From Flavobacterium sp. W4I14 (GTDB lineage: Bacteria; Bacteroidota; Bacteroidia; Sphingobacteriales; Sphingobacteriaceae), in NCBI GenBank assembly GCA_030817875.1, contig JAUSZU010000001.1, positions 4,836,001-4,900,000 of the forward strand: 64,000 bases of DNA. Direction: 5' to 3'. This document shows, one piece after another, positions 51,263 through 58,827 of this stretch (positions within the stretch are counted from its first letter, which is position 1; each line of letters begins with the position of its first letter). The position numbers were made by a program, and so were the translations under genes. The notes under the pieces are model-generated. The model had not been told where the DNA came from, ran no database searches, and worked only from the letters and a program-made list of their open reading frames with translations.

Positions 51263-52471
51263 ATGAATCCTTATCAAAAGAAACGCCGTTGGAAGTTTTT
51301 CCTTCTCATTTTTGCCATCTTAATTGGCATTGCATCAGTATTTTACACCGATTCTTTTGTAAAAAAAATGGAACGCGAAGAGGCAGACCAGTTTCATCTT
51401 TGGGTGAAAATTCAGGAAAGGGCCATGTTTCTTTACGATAATGACGATTACTTTGTAATTGTAGAAACGGTAAGAAAAAATACGAAAACTCCTGTAATCA
51501 TGGTCGATTCTGCCGGAACAATTACTTCTTTTTTTGGTTTAGACAGCACTAAAACCAATTACCCCGTTGCAGATGCTAAACTCACTTACGATAGCTTATA
51601 TTTTGTACGGCAGTTAAGGCAGATGAAAGCACAGCACCCGCCTGATGAGATGAATTTTTTGGGCAAAAAATTTAAGGCTTACTATCGCGATTCATTCATT
51701 TTAACACAGTTGAGGTATTTTCCATACATTCAAATGGGCGTTATCTTCCTTTTCCTTTTAACAGCTTATGCAGCATTCAGTTCTGCCCGGAAAGATGAAC
51801 AAGACCATGTTTGGGTAGGTTTGGCCAAAGAAACGGCTCACCAGCTGGGTACGCCAATATCATCACTCATGGCCTGGACGGAACTCATGAAATCTAAATT
51901 TGATGCAGAAGATGATCCGCTGATTGCCGAAATGGAAAACGATATTAAGCGTCTGGAAATTATTACCGACCGTTTCTCGAAAATCGGTTCTAAACCTATA
52001 CTCGAAGATCATACGGTTTACATTGTAATCAGCGATTTTATACGCTATTTTAAAGTGCGCACATCAGATAAAGTGAAATTCAGCATTACAGGAGATGAGC
52101 AGGTAAGGGCCATGTTAAATGTTCCTTTGTTTGACTGGGTAATTGAAAATCTTTTAAAAAACGCAGCAAACGCCATCGAAAACGAAGGATCGATCTCAAT
52201 CAACATTATAGAAAATTTAGCCAAAGAACAGGTATTTATTGATGTGAGCGATACCGGAAAGGGTATTCCGAGATCTAAGTTTGATGCGGTTTTTCAACCC
52301 GGCTATACTACACGCAAACGCGGTTGGGGCTTGGGTTTATCGCTTACCAAACGTATTGTAGAAAATTACCACAGTGGAGAAATTTTTGTAAAAGACTCTG
52401 AACTGGGTAAAGGCACAACTTTTAGAATAATATTAAAAAGCAGTTTAAGATATGAACCGACCACAGCCTAA
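51263..52471 (+). CDS. Sensor histidine kinase with periplasmic sensor loop
   Basis: The 402-residue kinase has membrane helices at about residues 10-27 (KFFLLIFAILIGIASVFY) and 155-173 (IQMGVIFLFLLTAYAAF), enclosing a periplasmic loop of about 125 residues. The H box is AKETAHQLGTPISSLMAWTE near residue 190, a variant with His-Gln-Leu-Gly-Thr-Pro. The ATPase domain has ENLLKNAANAIE, VSDTGKGIP and RGWGLGLSLTKRI. No response regulator is adjacent. The last 20 bases overlap the start of the DinB gene in another frame. Confidence 0.9.
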   Translation: MNPYQKKRRWKFFLLIFAILIGIASVFYTDSFVKKMEREEADQFHLWVKIQERAMFLYDNDDYFVIVETVRKNTKTPVIMVDSAGTITSFFGLDSTKTNYPVADAKLTYDSLYFVRQLRQMKAQHPPDEMNFLGKKFKAYYRDSFILTQLRYFPYIQMGVIFLFLLTAYAAFSSARKDEQDHVWVGLAKETAHQLGTPISSLMAWTELMKSKFDAEDDPLIAEMENDIKRLEIITDRFSKIGSKPILEDHTVYIVISDFIRYFKVRTSDKVKFSITGDEQVRAMLNVPLFDWVIENLLKNAANAIENEGSISINIIENLAKEQVFIDVSDTGKGIPRSKFDAVFQPGYTTRKRGWGLGLSLTKRIVENYHSGEIFVKDSELGKGTTFRIILKSSLRYEPTTA

Positions 52472-52962
52472 CGAATATCCAACTTGGGGGCGAAACCTAT
52501 ATCAGTAAAGTAGATCGAGATATTTTCGAAATTTTAAACGATCAGATGCTAAGTCTGCCTGCCTTGTTTAGGGCAAACGCCGATAAAGCTGATTATGCCT
52601 ATGCCGAAGGTAAATGGACACTAAAAGAAATGTTAGGCCATATTATTGATACTGAACGTGTTTTTGCCTTTCGCATTACCTGTTTTGCCCGAAAAGAACA
52701 GCAGCCTTTACCTGGTTTCGAGGAAGATGACTATGTAACCAATGCCCGCTTTGCCGAGCGTGACCTGGAAGATCTGATCGAAGAATTTATTGCACTTCGT
52801 AAAGCCAATTTATACCTGTTTAAATCTTTAAACGAAGAAGAATTAAACAGAAAGGGAATCGCTTCGGGCAGAGAAATTAATGTAAAATCTATTTTATTTA
52901 TTGTGGGTGGCCATATTATCCATCATGTTTACATTTTAAAAGAACGTTACCATGTGGTTTAA
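52452..52962 (+). pseudogene. DinB family protein, frameshifted near the N-terminus
   Basis: The family-typical start MNRPQPNEYPTW is read from ATG 52452, overlapping the kinase stop, but this frame ends after about 19 codons. Removing one G from the run of five at 52486-52490 restores GETYISKVDRDIFEILNDQ and joins it to the downstream frame (QMLSLPALFRANADKADYAY onward). The resulting protein would be about 169 residues. Metal-ligand His residues are in LGHIIDTERVF and GGHIIHHVYIL. It belongs to the DinB/YfiT metal-dependent hydrolase-like superfamily. It is either a real frameshift or a base-calling error in the G run; a shorter protein from ATG 52546 is the alternative. Confidence 0.85.
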
Positions 52963-53374
52963 AAACTTTACGGTTGATGAACTGAACAACCGCCCTAAAA
53001 ACCATTTAGGTGCGCTGCTCGATATCCGCTTCACCGAAATTGGTGAAGATTTTATTATGGGAACCATGCCTGTTGATGAACGTACGCATCAACCCGCCGG
53101 GATTTTGCACGGCGGCGCCTCGGTGGTTTTGGCAGAAACCCTGGGCAGTATTGCTTCTTATATGTGTATAGATCCTGAGAAGTATGTTGCTGTAGGTTTA
53201 GAAGTAAATGCAAACCATTTACGGCCGGTAAAAAGTGGTTTGGTAAAAGGCATTTGCAAACCTTTACATATTGGGGCCAAAACCCAGGTCTGGGAAATCA
53301 AAATTTACGATGACCGTGGAAAGATGAACTGCATTAGCCGTTTAACCGTAGCGATTATTAATAAACCGCAGTAG
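52952..53374 (+). CDS. PaaI-type hotdog-fold acyl-CoA thioesterase
   Basis: The 140-residue protein has the hotdog signature HQPAGILHGGASVVLAETLG near residue 46 and ALGLEV/VGLEVNANHLRPVKSG-like strands after it. It closely resembles thioesterases of the YbdB/MenI/PaaI group. Such enzymes hydrolyse aromatic or DHNA-type CoA esters; the substrate cannot be read from the sequence. The start overlaps the DinB stop by 11 bases, so the genes are coupled. Confidence 0.92.
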   Translation: MWFKNFTVDELNNRPKNHLGALLDIRFTEIGEDFIMGTMPVDERTHQPAGILHGGASVVLAETLGSIASYMCIDPEKYVAVGLEVNANHLRPVKSGLVKGICKPLHIGAKTQVWEIKIYDDRGKMNCISRLTVAIINKPQ

Positions 53375-53379
53375 ATGTG

Positions 53380-53471
53380 CTGTCAGATGTTACCATCTGA
53401 CAGTTACTTAAATCCAAAAACAAGTTATCTAATTGCTGAAAATACCAATTGTCAGATGGTAACATCTGACA
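53380..53471. repeat. Pair of inverted TGTCAGATG palindromes
   Basis: Unit one (53381-53402, TGTCAGATG-TTAC-CATCTGACA) and unit two (53450-53471, TGTCAGATG-GTAA-CATCTGACA) are each 9-base hairpins with a 4-base loop, and are exact reverse complements of each other over 22 bases. The 47 bases between them show nothing. The element lies between convergent genes and could fold as two small hairpins or one long one. Confidence 0.8.
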
Positions 53472-53535
53472 ACACAAGAATCAAGAGAAGTCATGTTTTA
53501 TAGCGATGTGGCCATTAAACACAACTTCTCTGATA

Positions 53536-53901
53536 TTAAAGCATTTTATTGCTATCCAGCCATTTCTTCTCTACAAGGTAAGAAACGATTAAGCCCAGTC
53601 CACCGAAAATTCCGATGAAACCAAAGTAAATGGCTACCGATTGTCCTTGCTCACTACGCGTCATGTCGCTGCCGAACACTCCTCTAACTGTAAATAATGC
53701 TACTAGCAGACCAATTCCTAAACCCACCAAAAGTAAACCGAATTTTAAACTTAAAAACGGTTTTGGTGTAGCCTTATGCACACCCGGATCGATTCCCCTT
53801 TCGATCATTGCCATTTTCTCTTTGTTTGATAGGTAGCGGATTCCGAATACCATTGCGAATGCACCTAAAAAAAGCGAGATTGGGACTAATATACCTTCCA
53901 T
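53536..53901 (-). CDS. Small two- or three-helix membrane protein, DUF6249-like
   Basis: The 121-residue protein starts MEGILVPISLFLGAFAMVFG and continues IRYLSNKEKMAMIERGIDPG, the recognisable segment of this Bacteroidetes family. Further helices are LKFGLLLVGLGIGLLVALF and SVAIYFGFIGIFGGLGLIVS. It probably sits in the inner membrane with the cytoplasmic loop between helices one and two. Function is unknown. It is monocistronic. Confidence 0.75.
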   Translation of the reverse strand: MEGILVPISLFLGAFAMVFGIRYLSNKEKMAMIERGIDPGVHKATPKPFLSLKFGLLLVGLGIGLLVALFTVRGVFGSDMTRSEQGQSVAIYFGFIGIFGGLGLIVSYLVEKKWLDSNKML

Positions 53902-54037
53902 GATTATAATTTTTTAATTTGTAAAATTCTATTATTTAAACTGAACCGTGTTCTGTGTATTATGACTACATACTTTTTAATCAGGTTACACCCTTGCTGA
54001 AAAAAATCGATAGCTTTATCAAACATTAAAAATCCCC

Positions 54038-54604
54038 TTGTACAGTCAGTTAAAAAATATAGAAATCTTTAAGCCGCTCAGTAATGAAGCTTTAGAAATA
54101 TTAGCTGCTGTTTCTAAGCGGGTAGAACATCAGAAAGGAACGATTTTAATCTATGCAGATAAAACAGAGCCTTATTTCTATATCCTCGAAAGTGGTATTG
54201 CCAGAGCTTATTCTGATGGCGAAAACCAACAGATAACCTTTTGGTTCGGACAAAGTGGTGCCGTTCTTTTTTCTTTTAACAGCTATATAAATAACAGCCC
54301 CGGATACGAAAACATTGAGCTATTGGAAAACTGTAGTTTGATTCAAATCAGGTTAACCGACCTTTTTTCGCTTTACGATCAACATTTAGAAATTACCAAT
54401 TGGGGCAGAAAAATTGCAGAACAGGAATTAATTGCTACTGAAAGAAGATTAATAGACAGGGCTTTTAAAGGGGCGGCAGAACGTTATCAGGATTTTTTAG
54501 ATCAATCTCCTGAACTGATTAAAAGAGTAGCCTTAAAACATATTGCCTCATACCTGGGTGTAACACAGGTTACCCTGAGCAGAATAAGAGCAGCTCATAA
54601 ATAA
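54038..54604 (+). CDS. Crp/Fnr family transcriptional regulator
   Basis: The 188-residue frame starts at TTG 54038, the only sensible start before the cyclic-nucleotide-binding-like domain (ALEILAAVSKRVEHQKGTIL, then ILESGIARAYSDGENQQITF). The C-terminal helix-turn-helix is LKHIASYLGVTQVTLSRIRA. The Fnr cysteines and the cAMP-pocket residues are not evident, so the effector is unknown. It lies 69 bases upstream of an SMR exporter gene on the same strand and may control it. Confidence 0.87.
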   Translation: MYSQLKNIEIFKPLSNEALEILAAVSKRVEHQKGTILIYADKTEPYFYILESGIARAYSDGENQQITFWFGQSGAVLFSFNSYINNSPGYENIELLENCSLIQIRLTDLFSLYDQHLEITNWGRKIAEQELIATERRLIDRAFKGAAERYQDFLDQSPELIKRVALKHIASYLGVTQVTLSRIRAAHK

Positions 54605-54630
54605 ATTCATTTTTTAACATTTGTAAAATG

Positions 54631-54657
54631 TTGCCTGATAAATGTGTCTTAAATTTG
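54631..54657 (+). promoter_or_regulatory. Promoter of the SMR exporter gene
   Basis: TTG (54631-54633), 16 bases, TAAATTTG (54650-54657), an exact TAnnTTTG. The start codon is 16 bases downstream. It indicates that the exporter is transcribed separately from the regulator gene. Confidence 0.5.
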
Positions 54658-54673
54658 CAGAAACACATTTATC

Positions 54674-54994
54674 ATGAATTGGATTATCTTAATTATTGCT
54701 GGCCTTTTTGAAGTTGGCTTTACCACCTGCCTTAAATTATCGAACAATTTTTCGAATATAAAATGGAGTACGGCTTTTTTTGTCTGTATCATTTTGAGTT
54801 TTTTATTGTTAAATAAAGCAACCCAAACTTTACCCATGGGAACTGCCTATGCTGTTTGGACGGGTATCGGTGCCGTAGGAACAGTAATTATCGGAATTTT
54901 TTATTTCAATGAACCAGCAACCTTTTGGCGGATATTTTTTATCTGTACGCTTATAGGATCAATTGCAGGATTAAAGTTTTTTGCTTCGCATTAG
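54674..54994 (+). CDS. Small multidrug resistance (SMR) family exporter
   Basis: The 106-residue protein has four membrane helices. The essential Glu is in IIAGLFEVGFTTCLKLS near residue 13. GTAYAVWTGIGAVGTVIIGI near residue 57 is the helix-three signature of the family. It exports small cations or guanidinium-like compounds by proton antiport as a dual-topology dimer. The helix-one and helix-three motifs are closer to the SugE/Gdx branch than to QacE, but I am not certain. It follows a Crp-like regulator gene. Confidence 0.92.
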   Translation: MNWIILIIAGLFEVGFTTCLKLSNNFSNIKWSTAFFVCIILSFLLLNKATQTLPMGTAYAVWTGIGAVGTVIIGIFYFNEPATFWRIFFICTLIGSIAGLKFFASH

Positions 54995-55000
54995 CGTGCG

Positions 55001-55045
55001 CTTGCGAAGTTTACCAAGCCCAAAGCGTAGGTAAAACTTCGCAAG
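55001..55045. repeat. Hairpin with CGAAGTTT core after the SMR gene
   Basis: CTTGCGAAGTTTACC (55001-55015) pairs with GGTAAAACTTCGCAAG (55030-55045) with one bulged base. It begins seven bases after the SMR stop and could end its transcript. It shares the core CGAAGTTT/AAACTTCG with 40141-40187. Confidence 0.6.
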
Positions 55046-55065
55046 TTTAGCCAGGGCTTAAACTC

Positions 55066-55326
55066 TTTTTGGAGCGCAATGCCTGTGCAGATAATCAAGT
55101 TGGTTCCCGTGTTCCGCTTATACACTTCGGCTTCGTGCCTTAGCCTGCAGGGTAACACTTCACCCGGGGCTAAATGGCCAAAACAGCATTTCATTTTTAG
55201 GGTTTTCAACGCGCCAAAACTTTGTGCATAAACCTGATGGCAGCGGCAGCCCCGAAGTATGAGGGCTATAGCGAACAGCAGGACTGCAATCTCCGATAAA
55301 AAACTGCCCTTTCATTTCCGAAAAAT
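55066..55326. repeat. Long dispersed repeat, tandem unit 1
   Basis: This 261-base unit begins TTTTTGGAGCGCAAT and ends CCTTTCATTTCCGAAAAAT. Unit 2 starts 293 bases further on with the same length and no net insertion or deletion. The second halves are nearly identical (for example GGCTAAATGGCCAAAACAGC, CGCCAAAACTTTGTGCATAA and GAGGGCTATAGCGAACAGCA). The first halves are more diverged. Confidence 0.85.
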
Positions 55327-55358
55327 CTAAAAAATGCTTGCTTTGGTTTATCGTTTTC

Positions 55359-55619
55359 TTTTTGGAGCTCAGTACCTGTGCAAGCAACCAGCCTGGTCCC
55401 CGTGTTGCACTCGTACGCTTTGTCTTCGTACCTCAGCCTGCAGGGTACCGCTTCACCCAGGGCTAAATGGCCAAAACAGCATTTCATTTTTAAGGTTTTC
55501 AAGGCGCCAAAACTTTGTGCATAAACCTGATGGCAGCGGCAGCCCTGAAGCATGAGGGCTATAGCGAACAGCAGGGCTGCAATCTTCGATAAAAAACTGC
55601 CCTTTCATTTCCGAAAAAC
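55359..55619. repeat. Long dispersed repeat, tandem unit 2
   Basis: The second 261-base unit, in the same orientation as unit 1 and separated from it by 32 bases. Open frames on the minus strand of both units share the peptide segments MKCCFGHLA and GEA/GEV with PCRLR, but these follow from the DNA repeat and have no ribosome-binding or codon-bias support. An inverted, more diverged copy of the first half lies at 34586-34704. Together with the CGAAGTTT hairpin, it fills the 729-base gap at 54995-55723. Confidence 0.85.
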
Positions 55620-55723
55620 TAACCTATTTACATTATTCACCTGGCAAACGGATAAATAATAAATCTTCTTAATTATGTTTCACGTGTAACCTCCTTATCT
55701 TTAACGTAGTCTTACAGCTAAAC

Positions 55724-56305
55724 ATGGAGCAAAAACCTACAGATTTAGAGCTGATCCAAAAGGTATTGAACGGCGAAACCGATCAGTATGCTTTGTTGGT
55801 AAAGCGCCATCAGCGATTTGTATTTACGCTTGCTTTAAGGTTTTCGAAAAACAGGGAAGACGCCGAAGAAATTGCGCAGGATTGCTTTGTAAAAGCATAT
55901 AAAGCATTGGGCACCTTTAAACAAACAGCTAAATTTAGTACCTGGCTGTACACGATAACCTATACTACGGCGATGACTTTTTTAAGGAAAAACCGTTTAG
56001 ACACTACGTCAATACATAATGAAAGCACCATTTTACAGCTCGAAAACCATACCTCGGGCTTTAATGCAAATGGCTACGAGCGGCAGGATAGCCATACTTT
56101 TTTAAATATTGCCATTACCCAGCTTTTACCAGACGATGCGGCTATTATTACCCTATTTTATAAAGGCGAACAGAGTTTAGAAGAAATTGGCGAAGCACTG
56201 CACATGGAACCCAATACGATAAAAGTAAAGTTGCATAGGGCCAGGCAAAGACTTAAAGAAAAATTACAATATTTGTTAAAAGATGAAGTAAAGGAGTTAC
56301 TATGA
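55724..56305 (+). CDS. ECF-type RNA polymerase sigma factor
   Basis: The 193-residue protein has region 2 (LVKRHQRFVFTLALRFSKNR, EDAEEIAQDCFVKAYKAL, STWLYTITYTTAMTFLRKN) and region 4 (LPDDAAIITLFYKGEQSLEE, then IGEALHMEPNTIKVKLHRAR). Its stop overlaps the next start by four bases (ATGA), coupling it to a membrane protein that is probably its anti-sigma factor. A near-consensus -7, TATCTTTA, lies at 55696-55703. Targets are unknown. Confidence 0.92.
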   Translation: MEQKPTDLELIQKVLNGETDQYALLVKRHQRFVFTLALRFSKNREDAEEIAQDCFVKAYKALGTFKQTAKFSTWLYTITYTTAMTFLRKNRLDTTSIHNESTILQLENHTSGFNANGYERQDSHTFLNIAITQLLPDDAAIITLFYKGEQSLEEIGEALHMEPNTIKVKLHRARQRLKEKLQYLLKDEVKELL

Positions 56306-56778
56306 ATACAATAGAACAACAGCTTTGGGATTATATTGATGGGAATTTGGATGATGCTTCAAAAAAAGCCATCGAAGAAAAAATTGAATCGAATGCTGAG
56401 ATTAAATCGCAGTACGAGGATCTGCTAAAGCTTAATTTAGTTTTTGATGAGCTCGATCTTGATGAACCTTCTATGTCTTTCAACAGGAATGTAATGGAAA
56501 GTATTGCTTTAGCTCCTGCCCCGGTAGCGATGAAAACAAAGGTCGACAAAAAGATCATTTACAGCATTGGGGGCTTTTTTGTGATCTCGCTACTCGTCTT
56601 ATTGGGTTATGTATTTTATAATGCTAATCTCGAAATGCCTCAATTCGATTTGAAGGTGAATTTCAATTTAGAGAAATACATTACGCCTACGGCAATTTAT
56701 GCCTTTCTTTTTGCAGATCTGGTGATCGGATTAGTTTTTCTTGATCAGTTTTTAAGGAAGAAAATTGTGCAGAAGTAA
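56302..56778 (+). CDS. Putative anti-sigma factor, two-helix membrane protein
   Basis: The 158-residue protein has an N-terminal cytoplasmic helical domain of about 85 residues starting IEQQLWDYIDGNLDDASKKA, typical of the short anti-sigma domain in this phylum (no HxxxCxxC zinc motif visible). A membrane helix at about 88-108 (IIYSIGGFFVISLLVLLGYV) and a second near 134-152 (AIYAFLFADLVIGLVFLDQF) follow. The four-base overlap with the sigma gene supports a paired function, inferred from context. Confidence 0.8.
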   Translation: MNTIEQQLWDYIDGNLDDASKKAIEEKIESNAEIKSQYEDLLKLNLVFDELDLDEPSMSFNRNVMESIALAPAPVAMKTKVDKKIIYSIGGFFVISLLVLLGYVFYNANLEMPQFDLKVNFNLEKYITPTAIYAFLFADLVIGLVFLDQFLRKKIVQK

Positions 56779-56797
56779 AATGAATTAGGCACTAAAT

Positions 56798-56886
56798 CGT
56801 CATTTCGACTGGAGTGCAGTCTCGAATTTCGGGAGAGAAATTTTTAGAAAGTTATAAATAGATTTCTCCGCTACGGTCGAAATGAC
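56798..56886. repeat. REP-like hairpin element (CGTCATTTCGAC...GTCGAAATGACG)
   Basis: CGTCATTTCGACTGGAGTGC begins the element and CTACGGTCGAAATGACG ends it; the ends are perfect 12-base inverted repeats. Inner paired pieces are GGGAGAGAAAT and AGATTTCTCC. It is the clearest member of this family in the window. Confidence 0.75.
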
Positions 56887-56905
56887 GAATTGTTAAAAAT
56901 AAATG

Positions 56906-57433
56906 TTACCCTAAGGTTTTTAAAATCTCTAGCCCCTTTGGCCACTCACCAAAACCGGCATCGGCATTAATATGGCCAGCATTACCGATATTAATAAATT
57001 CACTGCCCCAATTTTCGGCAAAAAATTCAGCCCTTTCTATCGTTACCCATTCATCATTTTAACTGGTTACAACGATGGTTCTAAAGTTTATTTTATCTAA
57101 AGGTACATGATCGAAACCCACCGTTGAGAAGTTATATCGGAGAGCTTCAAAATCACTTGGTGCAACGAGTAAAGCTCCTTTAATTTTCTTTTGATATTGT
57201 TTTGCCCAATTGGCAATTGCGGTACAGCCCAAACTATGACCAATTAAAATCACCTCAGCCAAATTATAATCAGCAACGGCCTGATCTATTGTTTCAATCC
57301 AATCTTTGCTGGCAGGTGTATCCCATTCTTGCTGATTAATCCGGATAAAACGATCTCCGGATTTTTCGAAATGCGTTTGCCAATGATCTGCGCCTGAATT
57401 ACCCAAGCCAGGAACAATAAAATAGTAGGTCAT
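56906..57433 (-). pseudogene. RBBP9/YdeN family alpha/beta hydrolase with in-frame stop
   Basis: Starting at ATG 57433 (MTYYFIVPGLGNSGADHWQ) the frame encodes a 175-residue RBBP9-type hydrolase with the nucleophile elbow LIGHSLGCTAI. A TAA at 57061-57059 interrupts it after IVVTS. The same frame then continues with NDEWVTIERAEFFAENWGS, FINIGNAGHINADAGFGEWP and the natural stop at 56908-56906. The catalytic His and Asp regions lie beyond the interruption (GHIN, NDEW). A single base change (TCA to TAA) would explain it. The N-terminal 125-residue part alone would lack the catalytic His, so the gene is probably inactive unless the stop is a sequencing error. Confidence 0.85.
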
Positions 57434-57480
57434 AAAAGTGAGAATAATCCTGAATGGATTCAGGCTGCGAAAAATAAAAC

Positions 57481-57513
57481 AAAAAAAGGCCGCCATCGCA
57501 AGAAAGCAGCCTT
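57481..57513 (-). terminator. Intrinsic terminator of the cold-shock gene
   Basis: On the minus strand AAGGCTGC pairs with GCGGCCTT (one mismatch) around a loop of about 15 bases, followed by seven T. It begins 22 bases after the stop. Confidence 0.7.
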
Positions 57514-57535
57514 CTCTGTAAATATGATAAATAAA

Positions 57536-57727
57536 TTAAATTACTTTCACATTAACGGCATTTAAGCCTTTTTTACCGTTAGCAACTTCGTACTGTACTT
57601 TGTCGTTTTCACGGATTTCGTCGATAAGACCTGTTGAATGAACAAAAATTTCGCTGTCGCCATTTGCAGGTACGATAAAGCCAAAACCTTTAGTTACATT
57701 GAAGAATTTTACTGTGCCTTCTTGCAT
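57536..57727 (-). CDS. Cold-shock domain protein
   Basis: Start at ATG 57727, giving 63 residues (MQEGTVKFFNVTKGFGFIVP); an upstream in-frame start at 57796 would add a non-family extension. RNP1 is KGFGFI and RNP2 is IFVHST. It is a single-stranded nucleic acid binding chaperone of the CspA type in the cytoplasm. The leader of about 100 bases is very AT-rich, as is common for cold-shock genes. It is monocistronic with a terminator. Confidence 0.95.
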   Translation of the reverse strand: MQEGTVKFFNVTKGFGFIVPANGDSEIFVHSTGLIDEIRENDKVQYEVANGKKGLNAVNVKVI

Positions 57728-57831
57728 TGTATTAAATATTAAAATTAAGTATGCAAGGTAAGTTTTAATTTTTAAAATCAAAATAAATTTTAACATTTTT
57801 TTAACGTTAAAATTTTGTAAATAGCAGATTA

Positions 57832-58758
57832 CTAAGGCTTTTTAATTGCCTTCCCAATTATTGTTAAAGTAATTTCACTATTATGCGGAATCCCGAGTGT
57901 TGTTCCGGGAGCCACGTCAAAAAGGTTTCTAACATAGATATCTGCTATCCCCTGAGCCACCTTTTTTTTAGCTTCAACATTCTCGGGAAGCACGTTATAA
58001 ATCGTTTTTACGTGTATCCTTCCCTGAAAATCTATCACCGCTGCCACCTGGTAAGCAAAATCTTTATAAGCCCGATCTATCCGGATAATATATTGCGGAA
58101 ACATATAATCGTAAGCCTCCGTCCTGTTATTGGCGCGATCGACGGTGCTGATTTTTTCTACCCTTACAATTTTACTTTTTGGTATAAACTGAACCGGATC
58201 TGTTGCAGCAAAAGCACTATCGCTATTCAAGTTAACTTTTGCAGCACGCTTCTCTATAAAAGCAGTATCGGCCCTGCTTGGTTTTTGCAGATCGGCAGCC
58301 TTGACTTTCAATTTGTTTTTAATATAATCCTGCGCGTAAAAAGTCATATTTACATCCGAGCGAACATCTGAAGCAATTACTTTTCCATCAACCTGAATCC
58401 GCTGAAAAACCAAACTATCCTTACTGATATGTTTTACTTTAAAAAATTCCGCAGCAAAATTATATACATTTCCGTGATCATACTGCATGTAGAATTTTTG
58501 CATTCTTTGCTTCTGTGGACTCCAGGCCGACATGGTATCTTCTTTAACCACTTCAATAATCCAGGATGGTTTTTGCATAAAGCCCTCCGCATTAAAAGAA
58601 AGTCCGCTTTTAAAACGGCGTTTTACCTCTTGATAACGGATGCCTTTTACAGGCTCGAAAGTAAAATCTCTTAAAGTTGGGTCGCTGGTTTTAGAGCCAA
58701 ACTTACAGGCAGAAAGCATCAGCACAAAAAAGAAAAAGTATATCGTATTTTTAATCAT
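57832..58758 (-). CDS. Lipoprotein of unknown function
   Basis: The 308-residue protein has a lipoprotein signal with FVLMLSACKFGSKTSD, Cys near residue 18. The mature part is beta-rich (GLSFNAEGFMQKPSWIIEVV, YMFPQYIIRIDRAYKDFAYQ) and ends with a conserved-looking segment ADIYVRNLFDVAPGTTLGIP. I recognise no family. A neighbouring glycosidase gene lies 69 bases upstream on the same strand, but the gap is large enough for separate transcription. Location is probably the inner face of the outer membrane. Confidence 0.7.
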   Translation of the reverse strand: MIKNTIYFFFFVLMLSACKFGSKTSDPTLRDFTFEPVKGIRYQEVKRRFKSGLSFNAEGFMQKPSWIIEVVKEDTMSAWSPQKQRMQKFYMQYDHGNVYNFAAEFFKVKHISKDSLVFQRIQVDGKVIASDVRSDVNMTFYAQDYIKNKLKVKAADLQKPSRADTAFIEKRAAKVNLNSDSAFAATDPVQFIPKSKIVRVEKISTVDRANNRTEAYDYMFPQYIIRIDRAYKDFAYQVAAVIDFQGRIHVKTIYNVLPENVEAKKKVAQGIADIYVRNLFDVAPGTTLGIPHNSEITLTIIGKAIKKP

Positions 58759-58827
58759 TTCAACAAAAATCTTTGGCTAAAATAAGTTTTTTTAACCAGA
58801 GCCAAACATACCGTTATAGATAGAGGT

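Noticed and set aside
54605..54673. Guanidine riboswitch before the SMR exporter
   Set aside because: The gap is only 69 bases, contains a good promoter near the start codon and shows no conserved riboswitch motif.
54991..55553. Protein-coding genes of 72-106 residues inside the tandem repeat and at 34.5-34.8 kb
   Set aside because: The frames occur on both strands, follow the DNA repeat, and lack ribosome sites and coding bias.
57059..57496. 145-residue hydrolase starting at 57496
   Set aside because: The extra N-terminal residues (AAFFCFIFRSLNPFRIIL) are not family-like; the family start is ATG 57433 and the apparent end is a premature stop.
57790..57806. Third TTAACA-N5-TTAAC(G) Pho-box-like repeat
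   Set aside because: It lies in the AT-rich cold-shock leader on the strand opposite to both flanking genes, with one mismatch and no phosphate gene nearby. It shows that the motif can arise by chance.
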